NCBI GenBank assembly: GCA_900759445.1
Contig: CAAEVH010000028.1
Coordinates: forward strand, 1-64,000
Direction of reading: 5' to 3'
Source: an uncultured Raoultella sp.
Lineage (GTDB): Bacteria > Pseudomonadota > Gammaproteobacteria > Enterobacterales > Enterobacteriaceae
Length of the DNA stretch: 64,000 nt
Within the stretch, counting starts at the first letter, position 1; each line of letters begins with the position of its first letter. Shown here in pieces: positions 1-8,987 of this stretch. The position numbers were made by a program, and so were the translations under genes. The notes beneath the pieces were generated by a model that did no database searches, had not been told where the DNA came from, and worked only from the letters and a program-made list of their open reading frames with translations.

Positions 1-94
1 GCATTATCGGCTGGGAAATATATCGCCGGATGAATATGAACGCCGACTACAGCAATGTGCCTAAATCCGTGTCCGGTTTTAGTTGACCGTTACA
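1..94 (+). mobile_element. Right end of an IS3-family insertion sequence (partial)
   Basis: Bases 2-64 read in one frame as the last 20 residues of an IS3-family OrfB transposase (HYRLGNISPDEYERRLQQCA then TAA), matching the conserved LGNISPxEYE ending of DDE transposases of this family. The following bases 69-94 form the probable right terminal inverted repeat, whose outer end is TGTAACGGTCAACTAAAAC read on the minus strand and which carries the GGACAC motif common in IS3-type ends. The element enters from the left edge, so its length, left end and target duplication are not visible. It interrupts the minus-strand gene that begins at 337. Confidence 0.7.
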
Positions 95-337
95 GTTGCA
101 GTATGGGGCGTTGAAGATAAAATCAACGCCAGCCATGGTTTCGCTGCGTACGAAGGGTGTAGAAACAAGACTATGCATTTCAAGATATAGCATGCACGCC
201 ACAAAGTGATCATAGTTATCAAACTTCTCAATGAGGTCTCGCTCCTGTGCCTTGTTTAAAGAGTTAGGAGCACAATCTATAAGAGCGTTGAGGATCTCAA
301 GTTGTAAGGCTCTATCATATTTTCTAGTTTTATCCAT
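95..337 (-). pseudogene. Phage hypothetical protein, 3' end removed by the IS
   Basis: A minus-strand reading frame starts at ATG 337 and encodes about 80 native residues (MDKTRKYDRALQLEILNAL...) before it enters the IS end at 94; the apparent last 15 residues are translated IS sequence. The N-terminal part looks like a small winged-helix phage protein of the DUF2513 type (a helix followed by an EMHSLV-like strand), but I do not recognise it securely. It lies just upstream of the late gene block in the opposite orientation. Function unknown; almost certainly inactive as a full-length protein. Confidence 0.5.
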
Positions 338-439
338 TTCTTAGACTCCATCGTTTATTTATTGAGATTAACTGAAGACACTATGCTGAACATCCTGATG
401 GATGACCAGTATCTGCTTTTGCATGCTTTCTTGCTGTCA

Positions 440-470
440 TCTTCAAGGGGGAGGGGGGATCAAATCCCTG
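440..470 (+). other. G-rich tract, candidate cos/packaging region
   Basis: The 214 bases between the truncated phage gene and the small terminase gene contain no convincing ORF. They hold a run AAGGGGGAGGGGGGATC at 445-461. Phages with a P27-type small terminase usually have their packaging site directly upstream of that gene, so this is the most likely position of cos, but no experimentally defined site can be recognised here. Confidence 0.25.
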
Positions 471-551
471 ACACCTTTCGCTCTTTAGGACTGCCCGCTT
501 CCTCGTATTTTTATACCCGCGAAAAATGAAATTTAACCAGGAGTGTCGCTT

Positions 552-1049
552 ATGGCTGGAACGGCGGGGCGTTCCGGGCGTCGCCCCAAGCCAACGGCGC
601 GCAAGGAGCTGGCAGGGAACCCCGGCAAACGAGCCCTGAATAAAGAGGAACCTGTATTCACACCGATTAAAGGTGTGGCACCACCTGACTGGTTTTCTGA
701 GGATGATGGTCTGCCAATGGCGGCCGTCATGTGGGAACTGACCACGAAAGAATTATGTGGACAGGGATTACTGTGTGTTACCGATCTTGCCGTACTTGAG
801 CGCTGGTGTGTTGCATATGAGTTCTGGCGCAGGGCGGTTAAAAATATCGCCAGAGAAGGGCTGACTATCACTGGTGCTATGGGGGGGAAGATAAAAAACC
901 CTGAGCTAACCGCAAAGAAAGAGCAGGAATCGGAGATGTGCTCTACCGGCTCCATGCTTGGCCTTGATCCCAGCAGTCGACAACGCCTAATCGGCCTTGC
1001 CGGACAGAAGAAAACCTCTAACCCATTCCTGAAGATGATCAACTCATGA
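552..1049 (+). CDS. Phage terminase small subunit (P27 family)
   Basis: Encodes 165 residues of a P27-type small terminase, the DNA-recognition partner that brings the phage genome to the large terminase at the start of packaging. The N-terminus is basic and Gly/Pro-rich ([22 protein letters not shown], shown in part), which is the typical opening of the family, followed by a helical segment. ATG 552 was chosen because the ribosome-binding sequence AGGAG (539-543) lies just upstream of it; a GTG at 543 overlaps that site and is unlikely. The stop overlaps the large-subunit start (ATGA). Confidence 0.85.
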   Translation: MAGTAGRSGRRPKPTARKELAGNPGKRALNKEEPVFTPIKGVAPPDWFSEDDGLPMAAVMWELTTKELCGQGLLCVTDLAVLERWCVAYEFWRRAVKNIAREGLTITGAMGGKIKNPELTAKKEQESEMCSTGSMLGLDPSSRQRLIGLAGQKKTSNPFLKMINS

Positions 1050-2773
1050 GCCGGAAATCGTACCCCAACGTAAACGCCGCGAATCAATACGCCCGCAACG
1101 TTGTGCGGGGGAAAATTCCGGCGTGCCAGTTTGTCATTCAGGCCTGCCAGCGTCATATCGATGACATGGCGGCTGAAAAGAGTAAGAAATTTCGTTACCG
1201 CTTCGATAAAGACATGGCAGAAAAGGCCGCGAAATTTATCCAGTTGTTGCCACATACAAAAGGAGAGTGGGCATTCAAGCGGATGCCGATCACTCTGGAG
1301 GCATGGCAACTGTTTATTGTGTGCTGCGCCTTTGGCTGGGTCCAGAAAGGGTCGAAGCTTCGACGATTTCGCGAGGTTTACACGGAGATACCGCGTAAAA
1401 ATGGGAAATCAGCTATTTCGGCAGGTGTGGCGCTGTACTGTTTTACCTGTGATAACGAGTTTGGCGCTGAAGTATATTCCGGGGCCACAACTGAAAAACA
1501 GGCGTGGGAAGTATTCAGACCAGCTCGTCTGATGTGTAAGCGCACCCCGCTGCTGGTGGAAGCGTTCGGGATTGAAGTTAATGCGTCCAACCTGAGCCGG
1601 CCAGAAGATGGCGCGCGTTTTGAGCCGCTGATTGGTAACCCTGGGGACGGCGCTTCACCGCACTGTGCGATTGTTGACGAGTATCACGAACATCCCACAG
1701 ATTCGCTCTACACCACTATGCTGACGGGTATGGGGGCGCGGCGACAACCACTAATGTGGGCGATCACGACGGCGGGTTACAACATTGAGGGTCCATGCTA
1801 CGACAAACGGCGTGAAGTGATTGAGATGCTGAACGGCACAGTACCGAATGAGGAATTGTTCGGCGTGATATACACCGTCGACGAGGGGGATGACTGGACC
1901 GATCCTAAAGTGCTGGAAAAAGCTAACCCGAATATGGGCGTGTCGGTCTATCGTGACTTTCTCCTCAGCCAGCAACAGAGAGCTATTAATAACGCCCGTC
2001 AGGCTGGTGTATTTAAAACTAAACACCTCAACATCTGGGTTGCAGCGCGTGCTGCTTTCTACAACCTGGTTTCCTGGCAGAACTGTGAGGATAAGACACT
2101 TACGCTAGAGCAATTCGAAGGACAGCCATGTGTTCTGTCTTTCGACCTGGCGCGCAAGCTGGATATGAACAGTATGGCGCGGTTGTTCACCAGGGAAATT
2201 GACGGCAAGACACATTACTACAGCGTTGCTCCCCGCTTCTGGGTTCCCTACGACGCAGTATTCAGCGTTGAAAAGAACGAAGATCGTCGTACTGCGGAGC
2301 GATTTCAGAAATGGGTTGAAATGGGACTGCTTACAGTTACTGATGGCGCTGAAGTTGATTACCGCTACATCCTTGAAGAGGCCAAGGCGGCAAACAAGCT
2401 CAACCCAGTCAGTGAGTCACCGATTGACCCGTTCGGCGCGACGGGGCTTTCACATGATCTGGCTGATGAAAGCCTTAATCCGATCACTATTGTTCAGAAC
2501 TACACCAATATGTCTGATCCGACGAAGGAGCTGGAAGCCGCCATTGAGTCAGGCCGCTTTCATCACGACGGGAACCCGATTATGAGCTGGTGTATCAGCA
2601 ACGTCGTCGGGAAGTATTTGCCCGGTAATGACGATGTGGTTAAACCCATCAAAGAGCAGAACGAAAACAAAATCGATGGCGCGGTTTCGCTGATTATGGC
2701 AATCGGACGGGCAATGTTGAATAGCCGGGCGAGTAATTCATCCGTTTACGACGAGGAAGATGTAGCATGCTAA
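1046..2773 (+). CDS. Phage terminase large subunit
   Basis: A 575-residue packaging motor (Terminase_1 / HK97 type) that translocates DNA into the prohead using ATP and cuts it. A variant Walker A, PRKNGKS, is at residues 116-122 and the Walker B acidic pair is VDEYHEH at about 210-216. The C-terminal nuclease domain begins near [11 protein letters not shown] (about 364-374) with the first metal-binding Asp at about 367. It starts on ATG 1046, overlapping the small terminase stop, which suggests translational coupling. Length and layout are normal for the family. Confidence 0.93.
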   Translation: MSRKSYPNVNAANQYARNVVRGKIPACQFVIQACQRHIDDMAAEKSKKFRYRFDKDMAEKAAKFIQLLPHTKGEWAFKRMPITLEAWQLFIVCCAFGWVQKGSKLRRFREVYTEIPRKNGKSAISAGVALYCFTCDNEFGAEVYSGATTEKQAWEVFRPARLMCKRTPLLVEAFGIEVNASNLSRPEDGARFEPLIGNPGDGASPHCAIVDEYHEHPTDSLYTTMLTGMGARRQPLMWAITTAGYNIEGPCYDKRREVIEMLNGTVPNEELFGVIYTVDEGDDWTDPKVLEKANPNMGVSVYRDFLLSQQQRAINNARQAGVFKTKHLNIWVAARAAFYNLVSWQNCEDKTLTLEQFEGQPCVLSFDLARKLDMNSMARLFTREIDGKTHYYSVAPRFWVPYDAVFSVEKNEDRRTAERFQKWVEMGLLTVTDGAEVDYRYILEEAKAANKLNPVSESPIDPFGATGLSHDLADESLNPITIVQNYTNMSDPTKELEAAIESGRFHHDGNPIMSWCISNVVGKYLPGNDDVVKPIKEQNENKIDGAVSLIMAIGRAMLNSRASNSSVYDEEDVAC

Positions 2774-2946
2774 TGACGTTTTTAAGTTTTTTTATCGGCC
2801 TCGCCGGAGCCGCGTTACTGTCTGCCGGTGCCTGGCTTATTTCACCTGCAGCCGGGCTTATTACTGGCGGTTCAATCTGCCTGCTGTGGTCATTTTTAAT
2901 CGCGAAATCAATGTCTGCCAGCGTAATTAAATCAGGGGGTGAATAA
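2767..2946 (+). CDS. Small membrane protein between terminase and portal
   Basis: A 59-residue ORF that overlaps the terminase stop by 7 bases and ends in TAATG, where the A of its stop codon is the first base of the portal start. It is hydrophobic almost throughout ([20 protein letters not shown] at the start, then a second segment [15 protein letters not shown]) and so is predicted to have two membrane-spanning helices. Small proteins in this position are found in many HK97-like phages, but their role is not established. The tight overlaps on both sides are the best evidence that it is translated. Confidence 0.7.
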   Translation: MLMTFLSFFIGLAGAALLSAGAWLISPAAGLITGGSICLLWSFLIAKSMSASVIKSGGE

Positions 2947-4205
2947 TGTTCATTCCCCAGATGTTTCGGGGTAAATCTCAGTCTGGTGGTAGTTTCTGGC
3001 AGGCGATGCTGGGTGGTGTGAGTTCCAGCCAGAGCAAGGCGGGGATCGTTATCACTTCTGAAACCGCAATGGCGTTATCGGCGGTCCGGGCATGTGTAAC
3101 GCTTCTGGCAGAATCGGTGGCGCAGCTGCCGTGTGAACTTTACAGGCGAGGCGCTAACGGAGGTCGTGAACGGGCGACTGACCACTCTGTTTATGATCTG
3201 ATTCATTCCCAGCCCAATAAAAAAGACACCTCGTTTGAATACTTTGAGCAGCAACAGGGCCTGCTCGGGCTGGAGGGGAATTGCTACTCGATCATCGACA
3301 GGGACGGGAAAGGATATCCCCGCGAATTAATCCCGGTTAATCCCAAAAAAGTCATCGTCCTGAAAGGGCCTGACGGGATGCCCTATTATGAACTCCCCGA
3401 AATTGGCGAAACGTTGCCAATGCGCATGATGCATCATGTGAAGGTTTTCTCACTGGATGGTTATATCGGTAGCTCTCCAATCCAGACGAACGCAGACGTT
3501 CTTGGGCTAAACCTCGCCGTGGAAGAGCATGCTTCTCAGGTCTTTCGCCGTGGTACAACGATGAGCGGCGTTATTGAGCGTCCAAAAGACGCTCCGACGA
3601 TCAAAAGCCAGGATGCTATCGACCGCCTGCTGGCAAAGTGGACGGACAGATATTCCGGCGTCAGAAACGCCTTCTCTGTTGCATTGCTTCAGGAAGGGAT
3701 GAGCTACAAGCAGTTATCTCAGGACAATGAGAAAGCGCAGCTGTTGCAGTCCCGTCAGTGGGGCGTGGAGGAAGTGTGCCGGCTCTATAAAATCCCGCCT
3801 CATATGGTGCAGATGCTGGCGAAAGCCACGAATAACAACATTGAGCACCAGGGGCTGCAGTTTGTGATGTACACGCTGTTGGCCTGGCTGAAGCGCCATG
3901 AAGGCGCATTAATGCGCGATCTGCTTTTACCCAGCGAGCGCGGTGATCTGTACATTGAATTCAATGTTTCTGGCCTGCTGCGCGGGGATCAGAAGTCACG
4001 CTATGAATCTTATGCATTAGGCCGCCAGTGGGGCTGGTTATCGGTTAACGACATTCGCCGCATGGAGAACCTTCCTCCCATCGCCGGAGGGGATAAATAC
4101 CTGACGCCTCTGAATATGGTCGACAGTAAACAAATCTTACCTGGCGATAACACGCCAACAGCAAAACAACTGGCAGAAATCAACTCTATTCTGTCCAGAA
4201 ACTGA
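2946..4205 (+). CDS. Phage portal protein (HK97 family)
   Basis: A 419-residue portal of the HK97 gp3 type, forming the dodecameric ring at the unique capsid vertex through which DNA enters and leaves. The N-terminal region with SAVRACVTLLAESVAQLPCE (residues about 46-65) is the family hallmark, and the C-terminal part holds the stem/crown helices. It is coupled to the upstream small gene by the TAATG overlap and is followed by the prohead protease and capsid genes, the standard head-gene order. Confidence 0.92.
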   Translation: MFIPQMFRGKSQSGGSFWQAMLGGVSSSQSKAGIVITSETAMALSAVRACVTLLAESVAQLPCELYRRGANGGRERATDHSVYDLIHSQPNKKDTSFEYFEQQQGLLGLEGNCYSIIDRDGKGYPRELIPVNPKKVIVLKGPDGMPYYELPEIGETLPMRMMHHVKVFSLDGYIGSSPIQTNADVLGLNLAVEEHASQVFRRGTTMSGVIERPKDAPTIKSQDAIDRLLAKWTDRYSGVRNAFSVALLQEGMSYKQLSQDNEKAQLLQSRQWGVEEVCRLYKIPPHMVQMLAKATNNNIEHQGLQFVMYTLLAWLKRHEGALMRDLLLPSERGDLYIEFNVSGLLRGDQKSRYESYALGRQWGWLSVNDIRRMENLPPIAGGDKYLTPLNMVDSKQILPGDNTPTAKQLAEINSILSRN

Positions 4206-4241
4206 ATATCACCCGCAGTGCGGGCTGACCTGGTAAACATC

Positions 4242-5162
4242 ATGACAAAAAATTTAATTAATCTGCCGCACCTGGCGGCTATGGTCTTTGGTGTTCCACA
4301 TTACGTGACACGACAGACAATGGATTCTGTAAAAGCTGTGCTGGTTCCCCGTATTCAGGGATTATCAGAAGAGGCTGGAATTCACATGACGCAGGATCCT
4401 GATAACAATCAGGCGCCAGATTTGGTTCAACCAGCTGGTGGAATGGCAGTTATTCCTGTTCACGGCATTCTGGTTCCGCGTCGTGGGCAAATTACTGCAA
4501 TGTGTTCTGAACTTACGAGCTATGAGCGCATACGTAGCCAGGTGCATGCTGCATTAAATGACGCTTCCATCAATGAAATTGTGCTGGATATAAATTCTGG
4601 TGGTGGTGCGGCGGTTGGATGCAAGGAACTGGCCGATTATATTTTTCAGTCACGTCAAACTAAGCCTATTACTGCAATTGTGAACTACAGCGCCTATTCT
4701 GCGGCTTACTTTATCGCTTCGGCCTGCAGCAAAATTGTAGTCAGCCAGACCAGTGGAGTCGGCTCGATTGGAGTGATCATGGAACACCTGGATACTTCCA
4801 GGATGGAAGAGCAAATGGGGTTAACATTCACCACGATTTTTCGGGGAGATAACAAAAATAACGGTACACAACATGAGCCGCTGAGTGAAGACGCTCGGGG
4901 AATGTTCCAGAGGATGATTGACGATATGTACGAGACGTTTATTACCTCTGTAGCGGAATACCGGAATCTTGCCCCTCAGACGGTGATTAACACGCAGGCC
5001 GGAATCTATTTTGGCGCTGATGCCATTTCTGCTGGTCTTGCCGATGAAGTTTCGGATCCTCAGTCCGCAATTAATGCCATTGCGGCAAAGTACAAACAAC
5101 CTCAAAGAACCACTTCCATAAAGTTGCAGGCAGCTGCGATGGACCTGCAAACAAGAATGTAA
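4242..5162 (+). CDS. Prohead protease, S49 (SppA-like) family
   Basis: A 306-residue ClpP-fold serine protease of the S49 family, the maturation protease for the prohead. After a variable N-terminus the fold contains LDINSGGGAAVGCKELADY (about 115-133), the nucleophile region YSAYSAAYFIAS with the predicted catalytic Ser near residue 153, and FRGDNKNNG with the predicted general-base Lys near 206, as in SppA-like Ser/Lys dyads. ATG 4242 is preferred over the upstream GTG at 4218 because family members begin about here; neither has a strong ribosome-binding site. HK97 itself uses a different protease family (U35) at this position, so this is a mosaic head module. Confidence 0.85.
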   Translation: MTKNLINLPHLAAMVFGVPHYVTRQTMDSVKAVLVPRIQGLSEEAGIHMTQDPDNNQAPDLVQPAGGMAVIPVHGILVPRRGQITAMCSELTSYERIRSQVHAALNDASINEIVLDINSGGGAAVGCKELADYIFQSRQTKPITAIVNYSAYSAAYFIASACSKIVVSQTSGVGSIGVIMEHLDTSRMEEQMGLTFTTIFRGDNKNNGTQHEPLSEDARGMFQRMIDDMYETFITSVAEYRNLAPQTVINTQAGIYFGADAISAGLADEVSDPQSAINAIAAKYKQPQRTTSIKLQAAAMDLQTRM

Positions 5163-5189
5163 CCCGGCGCTAACGCGTCATTACCAGAA

Positions 5190-5213
5190 AGCAGCCTGTT
5201 GGCTGCTTTTTTT
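5190..5213 (+). terminator. Rho-independent terminator after protease gene
   Basis: AGCAGCC and GGCTGCT pair over a 4-base loop and are followed by seven T residues. It lies between protease and capsid genes and could lower readthrough or act as a processing point that sets the high capsid/protease ratio. Confidence 0.7.
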
Positions 5214-5234
5214 ATGCCAAAAAGAGAGAAAACT

Positions 5235-6521
5235 ATGCCACAGATTGAAGAATTACGTCGTCAGCGTGCGGGTATTAATGAACAGGTACAGGCCCTGGCC
5301 ACGATTGAAACTACCGGTGGAACGCTGACAGCCGAGCAGTTAACCGAATTTGCCAGCCTGCAGCAGCAGTTCACGGATATCAGCGCCAAAATGGATCGTC
5401 TGGAAGCGGCTGAACGTGCTGCAGCGCTTGTTGCCAAACCGGTTAAAGGTACACAGCAGGCTCCAGGTATCAGCGTTAAGGCAGAGCCAAAGCAATATAC
5501 CGGCGCAGGCATGACCCGTCTGGTAATGTCGATTGCGGCAGCACAGGGTAACGTCCAGGACGCTGCGAAATTTGCAGCTGAAGAACTGAATGACCAGTCA
5601 GTCTCAATGGCCATCAATACTGCCGCCGCGTCAGGTGGCGTTCTTATTCCGCAAAACCTGCACAGCGAGGTGATCGAACTGCTGCGTGATCGCACCATCG
5701 TTCGTAAGCTGGGCGCGCGATCCATCCCGCTGCCTAACGGAAATATGGCGCTTCCGCGTCTGGCCGGTGGTGCGACGGCGAGCTACACCGGGGAAGGCAA
5801 GGATGCGAAAGTATCAGAAGCCCGCTTTGATGATGTAAAACTCACCGCGAAAACCATGATTGCGATGGTGCCAATCTCCAACCAGCTGATTGGTCGTGCC
5901 GGCTACAACGTGGAGCAGTTGGTCCTGCAGGATATTCTGACTGCGATTTCGACCCGTGAAGATAAAGCCTTTATGCGCGATGACGGTACCGGTGATACGC
6001 CTGTCGGTATGAAAGCGCGGGCAACCGAATGGAACCGCATTCTGCCGTGGGAAGCCGCTGTTGATATCAATCTGAATACGATTGATGCGTATCTTGACAG
6101 CATCATCCTGATGGCTATGGACGGGAACAGCAACATGATCAGCTGCGGCTGGGGCATGTCGAACCGTACTTACATGAAACTGTTCGGGTTGCGCGACGGT
6201 AACGGTAACAAGGTCTACCCGGAAATGGCCCAGGGGATCCTGAAGGGATTTCCGATTCAGCGTACCAGCGCTATCCCGGCAAACCTCGGTGACGGCGGCA
6301 AGGAGTCAGAAATTTACTTCGCTGACTTTAATGACGTGGTAATCGGTGAAGACGGCAACATGAAGGTGTCCTTCTCGCAGGAAGCCTCCTACCAGGACGG
6401 GGACGGCAATCTGGTTTCCGCGTTCTCCCGTAACCAGTCGTTGATCCGCGTGGTGACTGAACACGATATCGGCTTCCGTCATCCGGAAGGTCTTGTACTC
6501 GGGACAAAAGTGCTGTTTTAA
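5235..6521 (+). CDS. Major capsid protein (HK97 fold)
   Basis: A 428-residue HK97-family capsid precursor. Residues 1 to about 100 are a helical, Glu/Gln-rich segment (IEELRRQRAGINEQVQALA onward) like the delta domain that serves as an internal scaffold and is cleaved by the upstream protease. The rest is the shell domain, with the typical run SGGVLIPQNLHSEVIELLRD at about 132-151 and the basic E-loop region after LPRLAGGATASYTGE. ATG 5235, preceded by AGAGAG, is taken as the start; the longer reading frame from 5199 runs through the terminator and is unlikely. Confidence 0.92.
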   Translation: MPQIEELRRQRAGINEQVQALATIETTGGTLTAEQLTEFASLQQQFTDISAKMDRLEAAERAAALVAKPVKGTQQAPGISVKAEPKQYTGAGMTRLVMSIAAAQGNVQDAAKFAAEELNDQSVSMAINTAAASGGVLIPQNLHSEVIELLRDRTIVRKLGARSIPLPNGNMALPRLAGGATASYTGEGKDAKVSEARFDDVKLTAKTMIAMVPISNQLIGRAGYNVEQLVLQDILTAISTREDKAFMRDDGTGDTPVGMKARATEWNRILPWEAAVDINLNTIDAYLDSIILMAMDGNSNMISCGWGMSNRTYMKLFGLRDGNGNKVYPEMAQGILKGFPIQRTSAIPANLGDGGKESEIYFADFNDVVIGEDGNMKVSFSQEASYQDGDGNLVSAFSRNQSLIRVVTEHDIGFRHPEGLVLGTKVLF

Positions 6522-6535
6522 CCGGTCCTGCACGC

Positions 6536-6555
6536 TGTGCGACCACGGTCGCACA
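6536..6555. repeat. Perfect 9-bp hairpin after the capsid gene
   Basis: TGTGCGACC and GGTCGCACA form a perfect inverted repeat with a two-base spacer, 15 bases after the capsid stop and upstream of the true terminator. It may protect the abundant capsid mRNA 3' end. No T tract follows. Confidence 0.55.
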
Positions 6556-6580
6556 GAGTAAAAGCACGTAACTTCCTAAG

Positions 6581-6604
6581 CCCGCAGCAGCGGGTTTTTT
6601 CTTT
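6581..6604 (+). terminator. Rho-independent terminator after capsid gene
   Basis: CCCGC-AGCA-GCGGG stem-loop followed by six T residues and CTTTT, placed directly before the ribosome-binding site (CAGGAG) of the next gene. Confidence 0.75.
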
Positions 6605-6618
6605 TCAGGAGCAAAACG

Positions 6619-7005
6619 ATGGCTACGAAAACGGAAAAAGCAGCGGCAAAAGCAACGGCTGCGGCTGCAGCCGGTGATGTGAACAAGCCGGATGAACTGA
6701 CGCCGGAAAATACAGTGAACGGGGATGACGGTCAGAATATTGCCGCTGGTTCAGGTGATGCCGGTGTTGATCTGGCCGGAAGTGAAACAAACGGGGCCAC
6801 GGGCCTGACGGGAGCAGAAGTGGTGCGGAAAGCGGTTTTTTTCCTGGGACCCTATCATCGTTATTCACGCGGTGATACGGCCTGTTTTGATGCTGAGTAC
6901 GCAGAGAAACTGGTTGAACGCCATATTGCGGTATGGCCAGAAGATGCGGAAAAGGCGCTGAGTCCCCGCAAGGGAGCCGATGACCATGATACTGACATTG
7001 GATGA
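6619..7005 (+). CDS. Phage head protein with Ala-rich N-terminus, unknown role
   Basis: A 128-residue protein with two unlike halves. Residues 1 to about 60 are low complexity, rich in Ala, Lys, Gly and Asp (ATKTEKAAAKATAAAAAGD). Residues about 65-115 look folded (VVRKAVFFLGPYHRYSRGD, then VERHIAVWPEDAEKAL), resembling the short domain found in many phage proteins at this position. It overlaps the next gene start by about 20 bases and has a good ribosome-binding site (AGGAGC). Its place between capsid and connector suggests a head accessory or completion role; this is inference from position only. Confidence 0.65.
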   Translation: MATKTEKAAAKATAAAAAGDVNKPDELTPENTVNGDDGQNIAAGSGDAGVDLAGSETNGATGLTGAEVVRKAVFFLGPYHRYSRGDTACFDAEYAEKLVERHIAVWPEDAEKALSPRKGADDHDTDIG

Positions 7006-7303
7006 TGTGAAAACCCAGCTCCGTCTGGAGCCGGATTTCACGGAGCATGACGGCATGCTCACTAAAATGGTGGCGGCTGCGCAAAAGAGTATTGAGCGTG
7101 ACTACTACTGCAAACTGGTGGGAAGCGATGACGAACTGCAGGCGCTGCCGGAAGGGGTACGCGGTTTTGTGGCGGATGAAGATATCCAGCTGGCCATGCA
7201 GTATCTGGTCGGGGATGCGTATCTGAATGGTTTCACCGGTCAGTGGCTGGAGACGGCTGCGGTCCGGCATCTTCTTTTCCCGTTGCAGGAGAACACCGTA
7301 TGA
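6986..7303 (+). CDS. Head-tail connector protein (HK97 gp6-like)
   Basis: A 105-residue protein with the pattern of the gp6-like connector family: LTLDDVKTQLRLEPDFTEHD at the start, a helix with AAAQKSIERDYY, and a C-terminal helix with LAMQYLVGDAYLN. These proteins form the ring attached below the portal. ATG 6986 is preferred over 6980 because the GGGAG site at 6972-6976 is nine bases away rather than three. The stop overlaps the next start (GTATGA). Confidence 0.8.
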   Translation: MILTLDDVKTQLRLEPDFTEHDGMLTKMVAAAQKSIERDYYCKLVGSDDELQALPEGVRGFVADEDIQLAMQYLVGDAYLNGFTGQWLETAAVRHLLFPLQENTV

Positions 7304-7650
7304 GCCTGAAGCCGGAAGAGATGAGCTGCCGTCTTTCGATTGGGTATATGCAAACCGGCCGGGGGCCGCTGGGTGAACATCTGCCGGAACAACTGGTCGC
7401 GACCGGGAAAGCCTGGGCGAAGCGCGAACTGGTGTCGGGCAGAAAGGTCCGCACACTGGATCAACAGCAGGTTGTTGAAACGTGTCTTTTTACCACTCAT
7501 CCGAACCTGAATATTGATATCGACTGGAAAATAACGACGTCTGACCGGGTTTATACCGTTCGTAACGTCGAACGTCTTGCGGACCGCATCATCATCACAG
7601 GGGAGGCAGACGCACGTCATGATCGAGCTGGCATTAAAGGCAGCACTTGA
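7300..7650 (+). CDS. Head-tail joining protein (head closure)
   Basis: A 116-residue protein of the phage head-tail joining family (SPP1 gp16-like fold). It shows the typical opening (RLSIGYMQTGRGPLGEHLPE at about 11-30), an Ala-Trp-Ala-Lys beta strand region, and the closing pattern DRVYTVRNVERLADRIIITG. The start codon overlaps the stop of the connector gene and the 3' end overlaps the next gene by 32 bases, so these head-tail interface genes are likely translationally coupled. Confidence 0.8.
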   Translation: MSLKPEEMSCRLSIGYMQTGRGPLGEHLPEQLVATGKAWAKRELVSGRKVRTLDQQQVVETCLFTTHPNLNIDIDWKITTSDRVYTVRNVERLADRIIITGEADARHDRAGIKGST

Positions 7651-8008
7651 ACGCCTGACCGGGCTGGATGTTTACCCTCTGCTCCTGCCTGATGAGCTGC
7701 AGGAGGGAATTACTTACCAGTGTATCTCCGATCCGGAGCTGTACGCCGGACTGTTGCGCACAGGCTTGATTGCGGGTCGCTTCCAGATAGCGATTTATCT
7801 GCTTAATGACTACACCCGCCTGTTACAGCTGGATAAGAAAATCAGCGCGGAATGGACCGCTATCGTGCATGGCCAGCTGGAGGGCTTTCCCGTGCAGAAT
7901 GTGGTCCGGGGTGGAATACAGCAGAGTAAATCGGTACTGACCAGCGGCAATATTCAGTACCGGCTCGTCCGGGATTTCACCTTTCACTACCGGGATGCCT
8001 CACCATGA
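7619..8008 (+). CDS. Tail completion/terminator protein (DUF3168-like)
   Basis: A 129-residue protein beginning MIELALKAALERLTGLDVYP. The two-layer pattern with ITYQCISD, a long middle strand (GRFQIAIYL) and final QYRLVRDFTFHYRD resembles DUF3168-like tail terminators that cap the tail tube and meet the head connector. It overlaps the gene before it by 32 bases and the gene after it by 4. The gene order (closure, DUF3168-like, gp10-like) differs slightly from HK97, so the exact role is inferred. Confidence 0.65.
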   Translation: MIELALKAALERLTGLDVYPLLLPDELQEGITYQCISDPELYAGLLRTGLIAGRFQIAIYLLNDYTRLLQLDKKISAEWTAIVHGQLEGFPVQNVVRGGIQQSKSVLTSGNIQYRLVRDFTFHYRDASP

Positions 8009-8409
8009 TCACTATGGACGTAAAAGGGCTGGACGAGCTGGAGCGGCAGCTTATCGCACTCGGTGAAAAGGTCGGCACGAAGGTGTTACGTGACGCGGGG
8101 CGTGAGGCGCTGAAAGTGGTTGAAGACGACATGAAACAACATGCCGGCTTCGACGATGCATCCTCTGCAGAGCAGCATATGCGTGATTCCATCAAAATTC
8201 GCTCATCCACGCGGAAAGGTCGCGGAAATACGGTGGTCACCCTTCGGGTTGGCCCCAGCAAGAAGCATTACATGAAAGCGCTGGCCCAGGAGTTCGGTAC
8301 GGTGAAACAGGTTGCCGATCCATTCATCCGTCCGGCACTGGATTACAACGTCCGGCAGGTTCTGCGCATACTGACCGTTGAAATCCGCAATGGTATTCAG
8401 AACAGGTAG
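8005..8409 (+). CDS. HK97 gp10-like head-tail/tail protein
   Basis: A 134-residue HK97-gp10-like family protein (MDVKGLDELERQLIALGEKV; DAGREALKVVEDDMKQHA; VGPSKKHYMKALAQEFGTVK; RPALDYN near the C-terminus). Family members act at the head-tail interface in siphoviruses. The start ATGA overlaps the previous stop. The conserved EFGT and PFIRPAL motifs make the family assignment strong, while its precise structural place is known only by analogy. Confidence 0.82.
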   Translation: MITMDVKGLDELERQLIALGEKVGTKVLRDAGREALKVVEDDMKQHAGFDDASSAEQHMRDSIKIRSSTRKGRGNTVVTLRVGPSKKHYMKALAQEFGTVKQVADPFIRPALDYNVRQVLRILTVEIRNGIQNR

Positions 8410-8442
8410 CAACCGCTGCCCACTATTTAAGAGAGAATCATT

Positions 8443-8925
8443 ATGGCTGATGAAAATAACACGCCAAAATCATCCCCTGAGTACGCAATGCTTCCTGCCG
8501 GGACGGTGGTGAAGTTCGGCGAGGTGGGGGCCGCTGTGGCGGCGCTCAAACCCCTGATTAACTGTAAGGCACTGGGCGCGACAGGTCAGACGGGAGGATT
8601 TGTCGACTGTACCACCCTGCTGGACAAGAGTAAGCAGTCGGTGTCAGACCTGCCGGAAGGGCCGGAGAAATCGCTGGGATTCATTGACGACCCGGAAAAC
8701 GAAGATTTCACCGCGTTCCTCAATGCTGCAGAACAGCGTAAGACCGTTCAGTTTTATATTGAGCTGCCGAACAAAAGAACGGCTTCAATGATCCTTGCGC
8801 TTTCAGGCTGGCAGATGAACGAAATCACAGCGCCTGCCAGTGAAGTTATCCAGATTACGGTGCAGGGTAAGCAAAACAACATTAAATGGGGGATCGCCGC
8901 GCCGGCACCAGATGCCGGAGCGTAA
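8443..8925 (+). CDS. Major tail tube protein
   Basis: A 160-residue protein in the tail tube position (lambda gpV equivalent), directly upstream of the tail assembly chaperone and followed by a strong terminator, as expected for a very highly expressed gene. The sequence shows the beta-rich pattern of siphophage tube proteins (GFVDCTTLLDKSKQSVSD; PENEDFTAFLNAAEQRKTVQF; final strand SEVIQITVQGKQNNIKWG). No C-terminal Ig-like domain is present. Role inferred from position and fold pattern. Confidence 0.75.
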   Translation: MADENNTPKSSPEYAMLPAGTVVKFGEVGAAVAALKPLINCKALGATGQTGGFVDCTTLLDKSKQSVSDLPEGPEKSLGFIDDPENEDFTAFLNAAEQRKTVQFYIELPNKRTASMILALSGWQMNEITAPASEVIQITVQGKQNNIKWGIAAPAPDAGA

Positions 8926-8942
8926 TCTGTTTCCCGATATAC

Positions 8943-8965
8943 ACCGCCTCCGGGCGGTTTTTTTT
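8943..8965 (+). terminator. Rho-independent terminator after tube gene
   Basis: ACCGCC-TCCG-GGCGGT stem-loop followed by eight T residues, between the tail tube and chaperone genes. Confidence 0.8.
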
Positions 8966-8987
8966 CGTCTGAAAAACAGGATACACC

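Noticed and set aside
533..1309. 258-residue minus-strand ORF across the terminase genes
   Set aside because: Shadow of the overlapping small and large terminase genes.
6623..7456. 277-residue minus-strand ORF
   Set aside because: Shadow of three overlapping head-connector genes on the plus strand.
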